Shown: positions 6,881-15,433 of the stretch, in pieces
How positions within the stretch are numbered: position 1 is the first letter of the stretch
Layout: each line of letters starts with the position of its first letter
NCBI GenBank assembly: GCA_030427485.1
Contig: JAUICG010000002.1
Span: 124,001-188,000, forward strand
Direction of reading: 5' to 3'
Length of the DNA: 64,000 bases
Origin: Gammaproteobacteria bacterium
GTDB lineage: Bacteria > Pseudomonadota > Gammaproteobacteria > Pseudomonadales > Halieaceae
Program-made: the position numbers and the translations under genes
The notes under the pieces: model-generated
Seen by the model: only the letters and a program-made list of their open reading frames with translations
Database searches by the model: none
Told to the model about the DNA's origin: nothing

Positions 6881-8284
6881 TCAGGAAGCAGAAGCAAACC
6901 CCCGCAGCAGTTGCAGCAAGCGCTGGCGTTCCCCCTCGGATTCCCGCGTGGACTTGAGCAGGTGCTCGGGGCGCATCTCCCGGTCGAGGAACAGTTTCCC
7001 ACTGACCGTTCCGGCCTCCGTCGCCACGGCCAGCCAGACGATGGTGTCGGCCCCCTCTTCGGCGGAGCGCAGTATCTTCCTGGTCAGCCGCCGGAACTGT
7101 GGCAATGCCTCGCGGACGCCCGGCGTATCAGCCCAACCGGGATGCATCGCATTGACGACGATGCCGTCACCAGCCCATGCTTTCGCCCACTCCTGCGTCA
7201 GCACCATCAGCGCGCGCTTCTGCCTCGCGTAGGCGACACTGCCGGAGTACTGCTGGTCATCCGGCATCTGCAGTTCGTCGACCACAAGCTTCTGGCTGTA
7301 CATGCCGCCGGAAACCACATTGATCACCCGCGGCGACGGCGCCTTCGCCAGCAGCGGCTTGAGCCCCTCGGTCAGGCGATAGGGGCTCAGCAACAGCAGC
7401 GCGAAGCTCTGCTCGAGGCCCTCCGCAGTTTCCGCGCGCGGATTGAACAGCGCGCCAGCGTTGTTGATCAGCACATCGATCCGCTCATCGCGTTGTCGCA
7501 GGCGCGCGACCAACGCGTCCACCTCGTGCATCAGGCTCAGGTCGGCGATTTCAGCGCGCACCCGCCGGTTGCCGGTTTCGCGCTGGATTTCGGCCACGGT
7601 GTTCTGTGCCTTGTCGCGATCGCGCATCACCAGCGTCAATGCGGCCCCTCGTCGCGCCAGCTCCAGCGCGGCCGCAAAACCCAGGCCCGAAGATGCGCCG
7701 GTAACCAGCATGTGCGTGTTCCTGACAGAGGCCGACATCGGGTTGAAATGCTTGCGCCCCAGTGTATAACCCAAACGCGAGAACAGCGTCACGCCGGGCA
7801 GTACCAGCCGGTCGGCCGCGCGGGTGGAACGGGAGGTCGCCCTGAGTGGAAAGTTGTCCGCCAGTGCCTCGACGAGGCCCGCCACGGATTCACGACCCAT
7901 CTGCTGAAGGCCCTTGCTAGAGAGCGAGGCGATGCCGGCTACCAGGGGCTTGAAATCGAACTCCGCCCGGTAGTCGATCAGGGTGCCGCCCGCGGTGGCG
8001 GACAGCGTAATGGTGTCCCTCACCTCGAAGAATGCGCAGCGTCCACTGAGCACAATGAGCGCATTCTCCCGCAATTCCTCCATGGTATACAGCAGGGTGA
8101 CGCTGCCAACCGGCAGGGCGCACACGACCTCGAACTGTGTACCGGACGCAATGGGCCCCGGGGACAGCTTGCGCGCCGAGATGGCGGTTGCGTCCCACTC
8201 GGCAGTGGTGGTGAAATCGCTGACATAGTCGAACACTTCATCGACGGGCCGCGCAACCTCCGCGGCTTCATGCAATACCATCAT
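6881..8284 (-). CDS. SRPBCC (START-like) domain fused to short-chain dehydrogenase
   Basis: 467-residue two-domain protein. Residues 1 to about 150 are an SRPBCC lipid-binding-type domain (VFDYVSDFTTTAEWD, FDFKPL). Residues about 190-467 form a classical SDR with TGASSGLG, NNAG at about 286 and the YARQK catalytic tyrosine-lysine pair. The NAD(P)-binding end resembles the retinol dehydrogenase/DHRS12 type. It is the last gene of the photooxidative-stress operon and overlaps the photolyase stop by ATGA. The pairing of a hydrophobic-ligand pocket with an oxidoreductase suggests a lipid substrate; this is inference. Confidence 0.88.
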   Translation of the reverse strand: MMVLHEAAEVARPVDEVFDYVSDFTTTAEWDATAISARKLSPGPIASGTQFEVVCALPVGSVTLLYTMEELRENALIVLSGRCAFFEVRDTITLSATAGGTLIDYRAEFDFKPLVAGIASLSSKGLQQMGRESVAGLVEALADNFPLRATSRSTRAADRLVLPGVTLFSRLGYTLGRKHFNPMSASVRNTHMLVTGASSGLGFAAALELARRGAALTLVMRDRDKAQNTVAEIQRETGNRRVRAEIADLSLMHEVDALVARLRQRDERIDVLINNAGALFNPRAETAEGLEQSFALLLLSPYRLTEGLKPLLAKAPSPRVINVVSGGMYSQKLVVDELQMPDDQQYSGSVAYARQKRALMVLTQEWAKAWAGDGIVVNAMHPGWADTPGVREALPQFRRLTRKILRSAEEGADTIVWLAVATEAGTVSGKLFLDREMRPEHLLKSTRESEGERQRLLQLLRGFASAS

Positions 8285-9756
8285 GCTGTTACACCCTGCT
8301 GTGACCGGACCCGGTCATACGCGGCTAATGCTGAATCCCTGGCCTCGCGGTGATCCACGACAGGCTCGGGATAAGCCGCCGGTATGTCCACGCCCGCCTC
8401 CCGCAACACCTTCCCGGGTGCCGCCCAGGGCTGGTAAAGATAGCGGTCTGGCAACGCGGCCAGTTCCGGCACCCAGCGCCTGACGTAGTCACCCTGCTTG
8501 TCGAATTTCTCGCCCTGGGTCGTCGGATTGAAAATGCGAAAATAGGGTGAGGCGTCGGCGCCACTGCCCGCGACCCACTGCCAGCCGCAGGCGTTGTTGG
8601 CGAGGTCGGCATCCACCAGCGTATCCCAGAACCAGCGCTGGCCTGCCCGCCAGTCGACCAACAGGTGTTTGCACAAGAAAGAGGCCACGACCATCCTCAC
8701 GCGGTTGTGCATGTACCCGGTCTGCCACAACTCGCGCATTCCGGCATCGACGAGAGGGTATCCCGTCCTGCCCTGTTGCCAGGCGCGCAAGCCCTCGGCC
8801 CCACCCAGCCATGGGAACGCCGCGAATTCCCCCTTGAACGGCTCCTCCGGCATCTCCGGGAAGTGGAACAGCAGGTGGTTCGAGAATTCGCGCCAGCCCA
8901 GTTCGCTCAGGAACTTGTCCGTTTCCGCAGCCAGTGCGGGATTCTCCGCTGCCGCCTCACGGGTGGCATGGACAATCCTGGCCGGGGCGATCTCGCCAAA
9001 GTGCAGATGCGCGGACAAGCGCGAAGTAGCGCGCCGGGCGGGATAATTACGACCCGCATCGTAGTCGCCGACGGCCTCGCGCAGGAACGCCGTGAGCTTC
9101 GCGTAGGCGTGCTTTTCCCCGGGCTGCCAGAGATCACCCCAGGACCTCGCCCAGTTGGGTCGTGTGGGTAGCAGCGCCCAGTCATCCAACGCATCGGGAT
9201 CACCGACGCTCCGCGGCCACCCGGCAAGGCGAACCCGTACCGCCGGTTCCAGTTTGACCGGCAGCTCGCGACACTTCCGCCAGAAGGGCGTGAATACCTT
9301 GAATGGCGCGCCGGCCTGCGTGCTGACGGTCTCCGGCTCATACAACAATGATCCGCCGTAGCGCTTCAGTTCGACGCCCCGCTCGCCGAGGAGGGTATGC
9401 ACCGCCTCCTCCAGCTGGCGTGCCCACGGTTCATACTGGCGTGAACAGCACACGAGATCGGCACCCGCCTGCCCGGCAAGGCGCGCCAGCACGGCGGCGG
9501 ACTCACCGCGCGCGAGATACAACTTGCCGCCCACTTTTTCGATGTCCGCGGCCAGCGCAGTCAGGCTGTGGTGCAACCACCAGCGACTAGCGCCGCCCAT
9601 TTTCCAGTCCCCGGGGCTTTCATCGTCGAGGATGTAACACGCCAGCACCGGGCGACCGGTGGCCACCGCGGCGTTAAGACCGCGCAAGTCACGCAGCCTG
9701 AGGTCCTGACGGAACCAGTAGATAACGGGTTGCCGGTCCTTCGCAGCAGATGTCAT
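8281..9756 (-). CDS. phrB: Deoxyribodipyrimidine photo-lyase
   Basis: 491-residue light-driven repair enzyme for cyclobutane pyrimidine dimers. The N-terminal antenna-binding Rossmann domain starts VIYWFRQDLRLRDL. The C-terminal FAD domain shows GYPLVDAGMRELWQTGYMHN, RMVVASFLCKHLLVDWRAG and NNACGWQWVAGSGADASPYF, all hallmark class I photolyase segments. It lies 26 bases after the cyclopropane synthase gene and is coupled to the SDR fusion. Photolyase is a standard member of ECF/ChrR regulons, which fits the operon promoter. Confidence 0.96.
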   Translation of the reverse strand: MTSAAKDRQPVIYWFRQDLRLRDLRGLNAAVATGRPVLACYILDDESPGDWKMGGASRWWLHHSLTALAADIEKVGGKLYLARGESAAVLARLAGQAGADLVCCSRQYEPWARQLEEAVHTLLGERGVELKRYGGSLLYEPETVSTQAGAPFKVFTPFWRKCRELPVKLEPAVRVRLAGWPRSVGDPDALDDWALLPTRPNWARSWGDLWQPGEKHAYAKLTAFLREAVGDYDAGRNYPARRATSRLSAHLHFGEIAPARIVHATREAAAENPALAAETDKFLSELGWREFSNHLLFHFPEMPEEPFKGEFAAFPWLGGAEGLRAWQQGRTGYPLVDAGMRELWQTGYMHNRVRMVVASFLCKHLLVDWRAGQRWFWDTLVDADLANNACGWQWVAGSGADASPYFRIFNPTTQGEKFDKQGDYVRRWVPELAALPDRYLYQPWAAPGKVLREAGVDIPAAYPEPVVDHREARDSALAAYDRVRSQQGVTA

Positions 9757-9782
9757 CGCCGTTCAGCCGCAGCGCGTTGCGT

Positions 9783-11039
9783 TCATGCCACGCGATACCC
9801 GGGTTTGGCCAGCGCCAGTTGCACCGTACCAATGATGCGCTCGCGGAAGCCGCCCTCGCAGTAACAGAGATAGAACTCCCACATGCGTACGAACTCTTCA
9901 CTGAATCCCATACTGCGCACGGCATCCAGGTTAGCCAGGAAGCGCTCACGCCAATGCGCCAGTGTGGTGGCGTAGTCAGCCGTGATATCGCGCAGATGGA
10001 CGATCTGCATGTCGGTATCGCGCGCGATGTGATCGGCGATGACAGCGATGGAGGGAAGGCATCCCCCCGGAAAAATATAGCGCTTTATGAAGTCCACGGA
10101 ATCCCGGGCGTACTGGTAGCGCTGGTCCGCCACGGTAATCGCCTGTATCACCATTTTCCCGTCGGGCTTCAATAGCCCGGCACAGATGCGGAAATAATCC
10201 CGGTAAAACTCATGCCCCACCGCCTCTATCATTTCAATGGATACCAGCTTGTCAAACTGACCGGAGAGGTTGCGGTAGTCCTCGCACAGCAGGGTGACGC
10301 GATCCTCCAGCCCTTCAGCCCTGACCCGGGCGCGGGCGTGCTCGTACTGCTCCTTTGAAATCGTGGTGGTAGTCACCCGGCAGCCATAGTGTTTGGCGGC
10401 GTGTATCGCCATCCCGCCCCAGCCGGTGCCTATCTCCAGCAGGTGGTCCTCCGGTTGCAGCTCGAGCTGCCGGCACAGTTCGTCCAGCTTGGCCTCGGAC
10501 GCCGCTTCCAGGCTCATATCCGGACCGGTAAACACGGCAGACGAGTACATCATCGTCGGGTCGAGAAAGAGGCGGAAAAAGTCATTCCCGAGGTCGTAAT
10601 GCGCTGCGATGTTGACCTGCGACCCTTTGCGGGTATTGCGATTCAAGCGGTGCGCGAACTTCAGCGCGAGCTTGACCAACGCCGACTGTTTCTGCTCGAA
10701 ACTCTCCAGCACGGTGAGATTGGCGCTAAACAGCCGCGTGACCGCCACGGGCGAGGGCGAGGACCAGTAACCCTTGATAAATGCCTCACCGGCGCCGATA
10801 GAGCCGCCTGCGAGCATTTGCCCATACGCCGCCGGGTTGTGGACGTGCACCTCCGCCTGGGGTTCCAGCGCCGTGCACTCATTGCCGAAATGGTGGCGCC
10901 GGGGGCCTTCGTGCAGCGTCAGGCTGCCGACCTGTAACCTGCCCAACATTTTGAACACCGCCTCCCGGGCAAATTTCTCCCCCATCCTCGCGCGGCGTGG
11001 CTGTGGCACTCGCAGCGTACCGATACTGACTTCACTCAT
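9783..11039 (-). CDS. cfa: Cyclopropane-fatty-acyl-phospholipid synthase
   Basis: 418-residue SAM-dependent enzyme that methylenates cis double bonds of membrane phospholipids. Visible are the N-terminal lipid-binding part, AHYDLGNDFFRLFLDPTMMY, the SAM motif LLEIGTGWGGMAIHAA and the C-terminal WEFYLCYCEGGFRERIIG. The start overlaps the DUF1365 stop by 8 bases. Cyclopropanation protects membranes against singlet oxygen, fitting the stress operon. Confidence 0.95.
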   Translation of the reverse strand: MSEVSIGTLRVPQPRRARMGEKFAREAVFKMLGRLQVGSLTLHEGPRRHHFGNECTALEPQAEVHVHNPAAYGQMLAGGSIGAGEAFIKGYWSSPSPVAVTRLFSANLTVLESFEQKQSALVKLALKFAHRLNRNTRKGSQVNIAAHYDLGNDFFRLFLDPTMMYSSAVFTGPDMSLEAASEAKLDELCRQLELQPEDHLLEIGTGWGGMAIHAAKHYGCRVTTTTISKEQYEHARARVRAEGLEDRVTLLCEDYRNLSGQFDKLVSIEMIEAVGHEFYRDYFRICAGLLKPDGKMVIQAITVADQRYQYARDSVDFIKRYIFPGGCLPSIAVIADHIARDTDMQIVHLRDITADYATTLAHWRERFLANLDAVRSMGFSEEFVRMWEFYLCYCEGGFRERIIGTVQLALAKPGYRVA

Positions 11040-11811
11040 TGTTGGCTCCTGTCACCGGCCCTTCGGGCACATGGTTTTTCGGGTGTGAATAGACCGTTAC
11101 GCCCTTGAGGTACAAGCGCAGCGCCTGCCAGTAGATGGCCAGGACAACCTTCACGGTCATGAAAGGGTGGCGGATAAGCAGCTTGTGCATGTTGGCTGCC
11201 GTCATTGGCTGTGCGGACAGCGACAGGGTGGCATCAAACACCTTGTCACCGTCGCGGGTGTTTTCCATGTGCAGCACCAGCCGCCGCGAAGGTGTATTGC
11301 TGCGCCAGTGGTAGCGCATGTCCATCGGATTGAATGGCGAGACATGAAATTGCTTGTCGAACGCGGTCTTCAGCCATGCGCCGCTCGTCGGTCCGGGCAG
11401 CACGTAGCTGTGGCGTTCATCCCAGGGGGTGTTGTTGACCTCGGCGACCACGTATTCCAGCCGCGTTTCGTCGTCATTGAAACAGTAATAGCAGGCTATC
11501 GGATTCATCACGTAACCGAAGTAGCGCAGGTTCGCGAGCAGGTAGATCGGTCCCGAGTGCCGCGCTCCGGTCTCCTCGCGGATGCGTCGGCGTACCTCGT
11601 CCTGCAGCGGGATGTCCGGGTCACCGAGAAAATCGCTGCGCCTGAATTCCGCCAGCGCCGGGCCGCTGGCAGACCAGAAGCGCTGTTTGTCGAGCAGTTC
11701 TTCCACTTCATCCAGGCACAAATACACCATAGCGACCCGGTAGCGGAACGCATGGCGACGCGGCGCAGTTCGGCGGTGCCGGAGTACGCCCTGGTATATA
11801 CGGGATCTCAC
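11032..11811 (-). CDS. DUF1365 family protein
   Basis: About 259 residues, opening as RSRIYQGVLRHRRTAPRRHA in line with the family start, then LANLRYFGYVMNPIACYYCF, VAEVNNTPWDERHSYVL and HVSPFNPMDMRYHWR. DUF1365 genes are regularly found between a flavin oxidoreductase and cfa in proteobacteria. The reaction is unproven but is presumed to concern modified fatty acids. GTG at 11811 overlaps the upstream TGA (GTGA), so it is preferred over the longer frame from 11835. Confidence 0.9.
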   Translation of the reverse strand: MRSRIYQGVLRHRRTAPRRHAFRYRVAMVYLCLDEVEELLDKQRFWSASGPALAEFRRSDFLGDPDIPLQDEVRRRIREETGARHSGPIYLLANLRYFGYVMNPIACYYCFNDDETRLEYVVAEVNNTPWDERHSYVLPGPTSGAWLKTAFDKQFHVSPFNPMDMRYHWRSNTPSRRLVLHMENTRDGDKVFDATLSLSAQPMTAANMHKLLIRHPFMTVKVVLAIYWQALRLYLKGVTVYSHPKNHVPEGPVTGANNE

Positions 11812-13070
11812 GCTACGGCCCGCTCCGAACCGCACAGTGCGTCGGCGACACGCAGCGCACTCACCACGCCGTCTTCATGGAAACCGTTGTGCCAGTAGGC
11901 GCCGCAGTACCAGGTCCGGGCCACTCCGTTGATCTCCTGCCAACGCTGTTGCGCGCGCATTCCGCCCAGCGAGAATACCGGATGGTCGTACTGGAACCGG
12001 CCGAGTATCTTGTTCGGGTTTATCGCCGCGGTATTATTGAGTGTCACGCAAAACGTCTGCGGCGCTTCAATACCCTGCAGGATATTCATGTTGTATGTGA
12101 CCACCGCCGGCCCGTCGCTCTCCCCCAGCGTGTAGTTCCAGCTCGACCACGTTCGGGTGTTGCGAGGCAGCATGCGGATATCGGTGTGTAACACCACGTC
12201 ATTCTTCTGGTAGGGAATGGCGCCCAGTATCTCCCGCTCGGCCTGCGTGGGGGATTCCAGCAGTGCCAGCGCCTGGTCGGAATGGGTTGCGAACACAACC
12301 TCGTCGAACATTGACTGCTGTCCGTCCGCCAGGCGCAGGGTTACGCCTCTGCCGGCGTGCCGGACGACCTGCACCACCGGATTGCCGGTAGAGATGCGGT
12401 CCGCAAAGCGAGCGCATAGTGGCCGCAGGTACTCCCTCGAGCCGCCTTCGATCACCCGCCACTGCGGCCGGTCGCTCACCGACAGCAGGCCGTGGTTCCG
12501 GAAGAAACGGACGAAAAAACTGACCGGGAAAGCCAGGATTGTCGCACCGTCAGCCGACCAGATTGCGGAACCCATCGCAGTGAGGTAGTGGCGCACGAAC
12601 TTGTCGCCGTAGCCGTTACGCGCGAGGTATACGCCCAGCGTCTCGGCGTCGTCGATCGCGCCCGACTCCAGGTCGGCAACCGCCTCGCGGTTGAAGCGCA
12701 GTATGTCCCGTATCATGCCAAGAAAGGCCGGGGACACCAGGTTGCGCCGCTGCGCGAACAGGGTATTCAGGCTGCTGCCGGCGTATTCCAGCCCGCTTTG
12801 CGGATCGCGCACGCTGAAGCCCATCTCGGTGGGTTTGCTGGCGACGCCCAACTGCTCCAACAGGGCGATAAAGTTGGGATAGGTCCAATCGTTGAACACG
12901 ATAAACCCCGTATCTATGGCATAGCGCCGGGTACCCAGTTGCACGTCCATCGTTGCCGTGTGGCCCCCGATCCTGTCACTGGCCTCGTAGACCCACACCT
13001 CGTGATCGGTACTCAGGTAGTGCGCGCACGCCAGGCCCGATATCCCCGACCCGATGACTGCAATTTTCAT
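11808..13070 (-). CDS. FAD/NAD(P)-dependent amine-oxidase-like oxidoreductase
   Basis: About 420 residues with an N-terminal dinucleotide-binding motif, IAVIGSGISGLACAHYL, and GGHTATMDV. Later come ATHSDQAL and a C-terminal YCGAYWHNGFHEDGV flavin-site segment. It belongs to the COG2907 type that heads cfa operons and is thought to work in fatty-acid modification. ATG at 13070 matches the protein start better than the frame opening at 13085. It is the first gene of the operon, downstream of the ECF promoter at 13127-13154. Confidence 0.9.
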   Translation of the reverse strand: MKIAVIGSGISGLACAHYLSTDHEVWVYEASDRIGGHTATMDVQLGTRRYAIDTGFIVFNDWTYPNFIALLEQLGVASKPTEMGFSVRDPQSGLEYAGSSLNTLFAQRRNLVSPAFLGMIRDILRFNREAVADLESGAIDDAETLGVYLARNGYGDKFVRHYLTAMGSAIWSADGATILAFPVSFFVRFFRNHGLLSVSDRPQWRVIEGGSREYLRPLCARFADRISTGNPVVQVVRHAGRGVTLRLADGQQSMFDEVVFATHSDQALALLESPTQAEREILGAIPYQKNDVVLHTDIRMLPRNTRTWSSWNYTLGESDGPAVVTYNMNILQGIEAPQTFCVTLNNTAAINPNKILGRFQYDHPVFSLGGMRAQQRWQEINGVARTWYCGAYWHNGFHEDGVVSALRVADALCGSERAVA

Positions 13071-13126
13071 TCCGATGAACCCCATTTGACGACCGCGCGA
13101 GGAGCCGGCCTGCTGCGTTTCACTCA

Positions 13127-13154
13127 GATACGGGCCTGCAAGCCATCCGGATCA
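13127..13154 (-). promoter_or_regulatory. ECF (RpoE/ChrR-type) promoter of the five-gene stress operon
   Basis: On the minus strand TGATCC (13154-13149), 16 bases, then CGTATC (13132-13127). TGATCC is the known -35 hexamer of RpoE-ChrR sigma factors. It lies about 57 bases upstream of the flavin oxidoreductase start and is paired back-to-back with the same motif for the sigma gene. Confidence 0.7.
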
Positions 13155-13173
13155 GTATTTTGATTCAATCGGG

Positions 13174-13200
13174 TGATCCAATACCAGTTTCCTGCGTATA
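13174..13200 (+). promoter_or_regulatory. ECF (RpoE/ChrR-type) autoregulatory promoter of the sigma gene
   Basis: TGATCC at 13174-13179, 15 bases, then CGTATA at 13195-13200, about 27 bases before the ATG at 13227. It matches the promoter facing the other way, so the sigma factor probably transcribes its own gene. This also excludes the longer open frame starting at 13173, which would begin inside the -35. Confidence 0.7.
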
Positions 13201-13226
13201 CTTGCAAAACATTCGCGGACAAGAGC

Positions 13227-13835
13227 ATGTTGACAGTGGCCAATACCACCGACGGTGAGGGCGATTCCCTCATCGACGCAGAAGGCAAACGCATCGACGA
13301 ATGGAGCGATTGCCTGACGCTGATCGCGCAGCAGCAGGACCGGGCGGCTTTCACCCGCCTGTTCAGGCATTTCGCGCCGTTGATGAAGGCATTTGCCCTG
13401 TCCGGCTCCACGCTGGCGGCCAACCACGCCGATGAACTGGTGCAGGAAGTGATGCTGAAGGTCTGGCAAAAAGCGGGGGCATTTGACCCGCACAAAGCCG
13501 CCGCCAGCACGTGGATCTACACCATCGCGCGCAACTGCCGTACAGACCTGTACCGCAGGCTGCAAAAATTCGATACCCCGTTGTCGGCAGACGATGTGTC
13601 CGATACGCAGGAGAGCGAAGAAGCGTTCACCGTGCTGCACCAGAAGCGCAGCAGGGACCGTATACGGGGGCTTATCAAGGAGTTGCCCAACGATCAGGCG
13701 CAGATCCTCGTGAAGGTCTACATGGAAGGCAAGAGCCACTCCGAGGTCTCCGGGGAACTGGACATCCCGCTCGGCACTGTCAAATCCCGCGTGCGCCTGG
13801 CCCTTCAGAAACTGCAGATTCAACTTGAAAGATGA
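13227..13835 (+). CDS. ECF sigma factor, RpoE/ChrR-linked type
   Basis: 202-residue extracytoplasmic-function sigma factor. Region 2 shows FTRLFRHFAPLMKAF and HADELVQEVMLKVWQKA, followed by TWIYTIARNCRTDLYRR. Region 4 shows GKSHSEVSGELDIPLGTVKSRVRLAL, a helix-turn-helix. The next gene, four bases on, is a ChrR-type anti-sigma, so this is the singlet-oxygen/photooxidative-stress sigma group (ECF11-like). ATG 13227 is chosen because the promoter lies just upstream. It probably drives the divergent operon and itself. Confidence 0.93.
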   Translation: MLTVANTTDGEGDSLIDAEGKRIDEWSDCLTLIAQQQDRAAFTRLFRHFAPLMKAFALSGSTLAANHADELVQEVMLKVWQKAGAFDPHKAAASTWIYTIARNCRTDLYRRLQKFDTPLSADDVSDTQESEEAFTVLHQKRSRDRIRGLIKELPNDQAQILVKVYMEGKSHSEVSGELDIPLGTVKSRVRLALQKLQIQLER

Positions 13836-13839
13836 TGCC

Positions 13840-14493
13840 ATGACTAATTTTCACCCAGATCTCGAACTCCTCACCGAATACGCCGCCGGCTCGCTCGCGC
13901 TGGCGCCCGCGGCGTGTGTCTCCATTCACGTGAGCCAGTGCCAACGCTGCCAGCGCCTGGCAGGGCAACTCACCGACCTCGGCGCCAGCCTGTTCGAAGC
14001 CCTGCAACCGGTGCCGGTCGGGGACGACCAGCTGAATGCGGTGCTGGCGAAGCTGGATGACGAAAAACCGCTGGCCTACAGCAAGACCCGGGAGAGTTCC
14101 AGTACGACACCGGCCCTGTTGCAGCGCCTGATGCGCGGCGATTTCAGCGACCTCAGCTGGCGCAATATCGGCTCCACCCTGCGTATCAGCCACCTGAAAA
14201 CCGGTGATCCGGAACATGAATTCGCGCTTTACCACATCCGCGCCGGTGGCCGTATCCCGGAACATACGCACCACGGTACCGAAATGACGCTGGTGCTGGC
14301 GGGCGGCTTCTCCGATGCCAACGGCAGCTACCACAAGGGCGATTTCCTGCTTCGCCGGCCCGGCGACGTGCACGCACCCACGGCCCTGCAGTCCGAGGAC
14401 TGTATCTGCCTGGCAGTACTGGATGCGCCGCTCAAATTCACGGACTGGAAGTTTCGCTGGATGAACCCGTTCCTGAAATTGCGCACCGCCTGA
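13840..14493 (+). CDS. chrR: ChrR-type zinc anti-sigma factor with cupin domain
   Basis: 217-residue cytoplasmic anti-sigma. The N-terminal part carries the zinc motif HVSQCQRCQ (H-x3-C-x2-C) that binds the sigma factor. The C-terminal cupin has GGRIPEHTHHGTEMTLVLAG and GDVHAPTA, the metal-binding histidines needed for the singlet-oxygen response in Rhodobacter ChrR. ATG 13840 lies four bases after the sigma stop. A longer TTG start at 13825 is less likely. Confidence 0.93.
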   Translation: MTNFHPDLELLTEYAAGSLALAPAACVSIHVSQCQRCQRLAGQLTDLGASLFEALQPVPVGDDQLNAVLAKLDDEKPLAYSKTRESSSTTPALLQRLMRGDFSDLSWRNIGSTLRISHLKTGDPEHEFALYHIRAGGRIPEHTHHGTEMTLVLAGGFSDANGSYHKGDFLLRRPGDVHAPTALQSEDCICLAVLDAPLKFTDWKFRWMNPFLKLRTA

Positions 14494-14504
14494 GCGCCGC
14501 GCAT

Positions 14505-15281
14505 TCAGCTCCCGTACGCCGCCCCGCCATCCACCTTGATGATGGCGCCGTTGGTAAAGCGTGAGGCGTCGGAGGCCAGGTAGAGCGCGGCGCCGATGAT
14601 TTCCTCGGGTTGCCCGGCGCGCCCCATCGGCACCTGTGCGACCAGCGCCGCTTTTACCTCTTCCGTCCACGCCTCCGAGATATCGGTCAGAAACGGTCCG
14701 GGCATGATGCAGTTACAGCGCACCTTGGGTCCCAGCGTGTGCGCCAATCCCTGTGTCAGGTTGTTCAATCCGGCCTTGGCCGCCGCATAGGGCAGTTCCA
14801 GTGCGCTGGGCGCAATGGCCGCAATGCTGCTGACATTGATGATCGCACCGCCGTCACCGCGCGCCATTTGTTCGCCGACAATGGCCGAGAGCCTGAACGG
14901 TCCCGCCAGGTTGACCCCGATCACCTTGTCGAACAACGCCCTGCTGACTGTCGAAGGCGACTCGTAGAGCGGCGACATACCGGCATTGTTCACCAGCACA
15001 TCGATCCGCCCGTACTGTTCGTAGACGGCCTGCACCAGTGCGTCACAGGCATCCCAGTCGCCCACGTGACACGGGATGGGCAGGCAGGCCCGGCCGGTCT
15101 CGCGCTCGATCAACTGCGCCGCGCGCTCGCACCCCTCGGGCTTGCGCGAGCTGATAACCACGCGAGCGCCCGCCTGCGCAAAGGCGCGCGACATCGCCAG
15201 GCCCAGGCCGCGGCTACCCCCGGTGACGACAATCACCTTGTCCGTCAGGTCAAAATACCGCGCCACTTTATCTGCCTGCAT
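14505..15281 (-). CDS. SDR family oxidoreductase
   Basis: 258-residue classical short-chain dehydrogenase. TGGSRGLGLAM forms the dinucleotide site, NNAG lies at about residue 95, the serine is in INVSSIAA and the tyrosine-lysine in YAAAKAG. The family end FTNGAIIKVDGG is present. The start at 15281 follows GGGAGAG; the longer frame has no family sequence before it. Substrate unknown. The 3' end faces chrR with 11 bases between. Confidence 0.9.
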   Translation of the reverse strand: MQADKVARYFDLTDKVIVVTGGSRGLGLAMSRAFAQAGARVVISSRKPEGCERAAQLIERETGRACLPIPCHVGDWDACDALVQAVYEQYGRIDVLVNNAGMSPLYESPSTVSRALFDKVIGVNLAGPFRLSAIVGEQMARGDGGAIINVSSIAAIAPSALELPYAAAKAGLNNLTQGLAHTLGPKVRCNCIMPGPFLTDISEAWTEEVKAALVAQVPMGRAGQPEEIIGAALYLASDASRFTNGAIIKVDGGAAYGS

Positions 15282-15433
15282 AACGCTCTCCCCAGCGAAT
15301 TCCGAAGGGTACAAAATAACACATACGATCGCCGGAAGAACGCAGGCACCGGTGCCACCGTTGCTTTCTGGACTTGTTCCACGGGCCTGCGATAAGCTGG
15401 CGCCATTCCTACGCACGGGTCGACGAGACTGCA

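Noticed and set aside
6911..8353. 480-codon plus-strand open frame
   Set aside because: Antisense of the SRPBCC-SDR fusion, with a histidine/glutamine-rich shadow composition.
13173..13226. Longer N-terminus for the ECF sigma factor
   Set aside because: It would start within the -35 box of the gene's own promoter, upstream of the likely transcript start.
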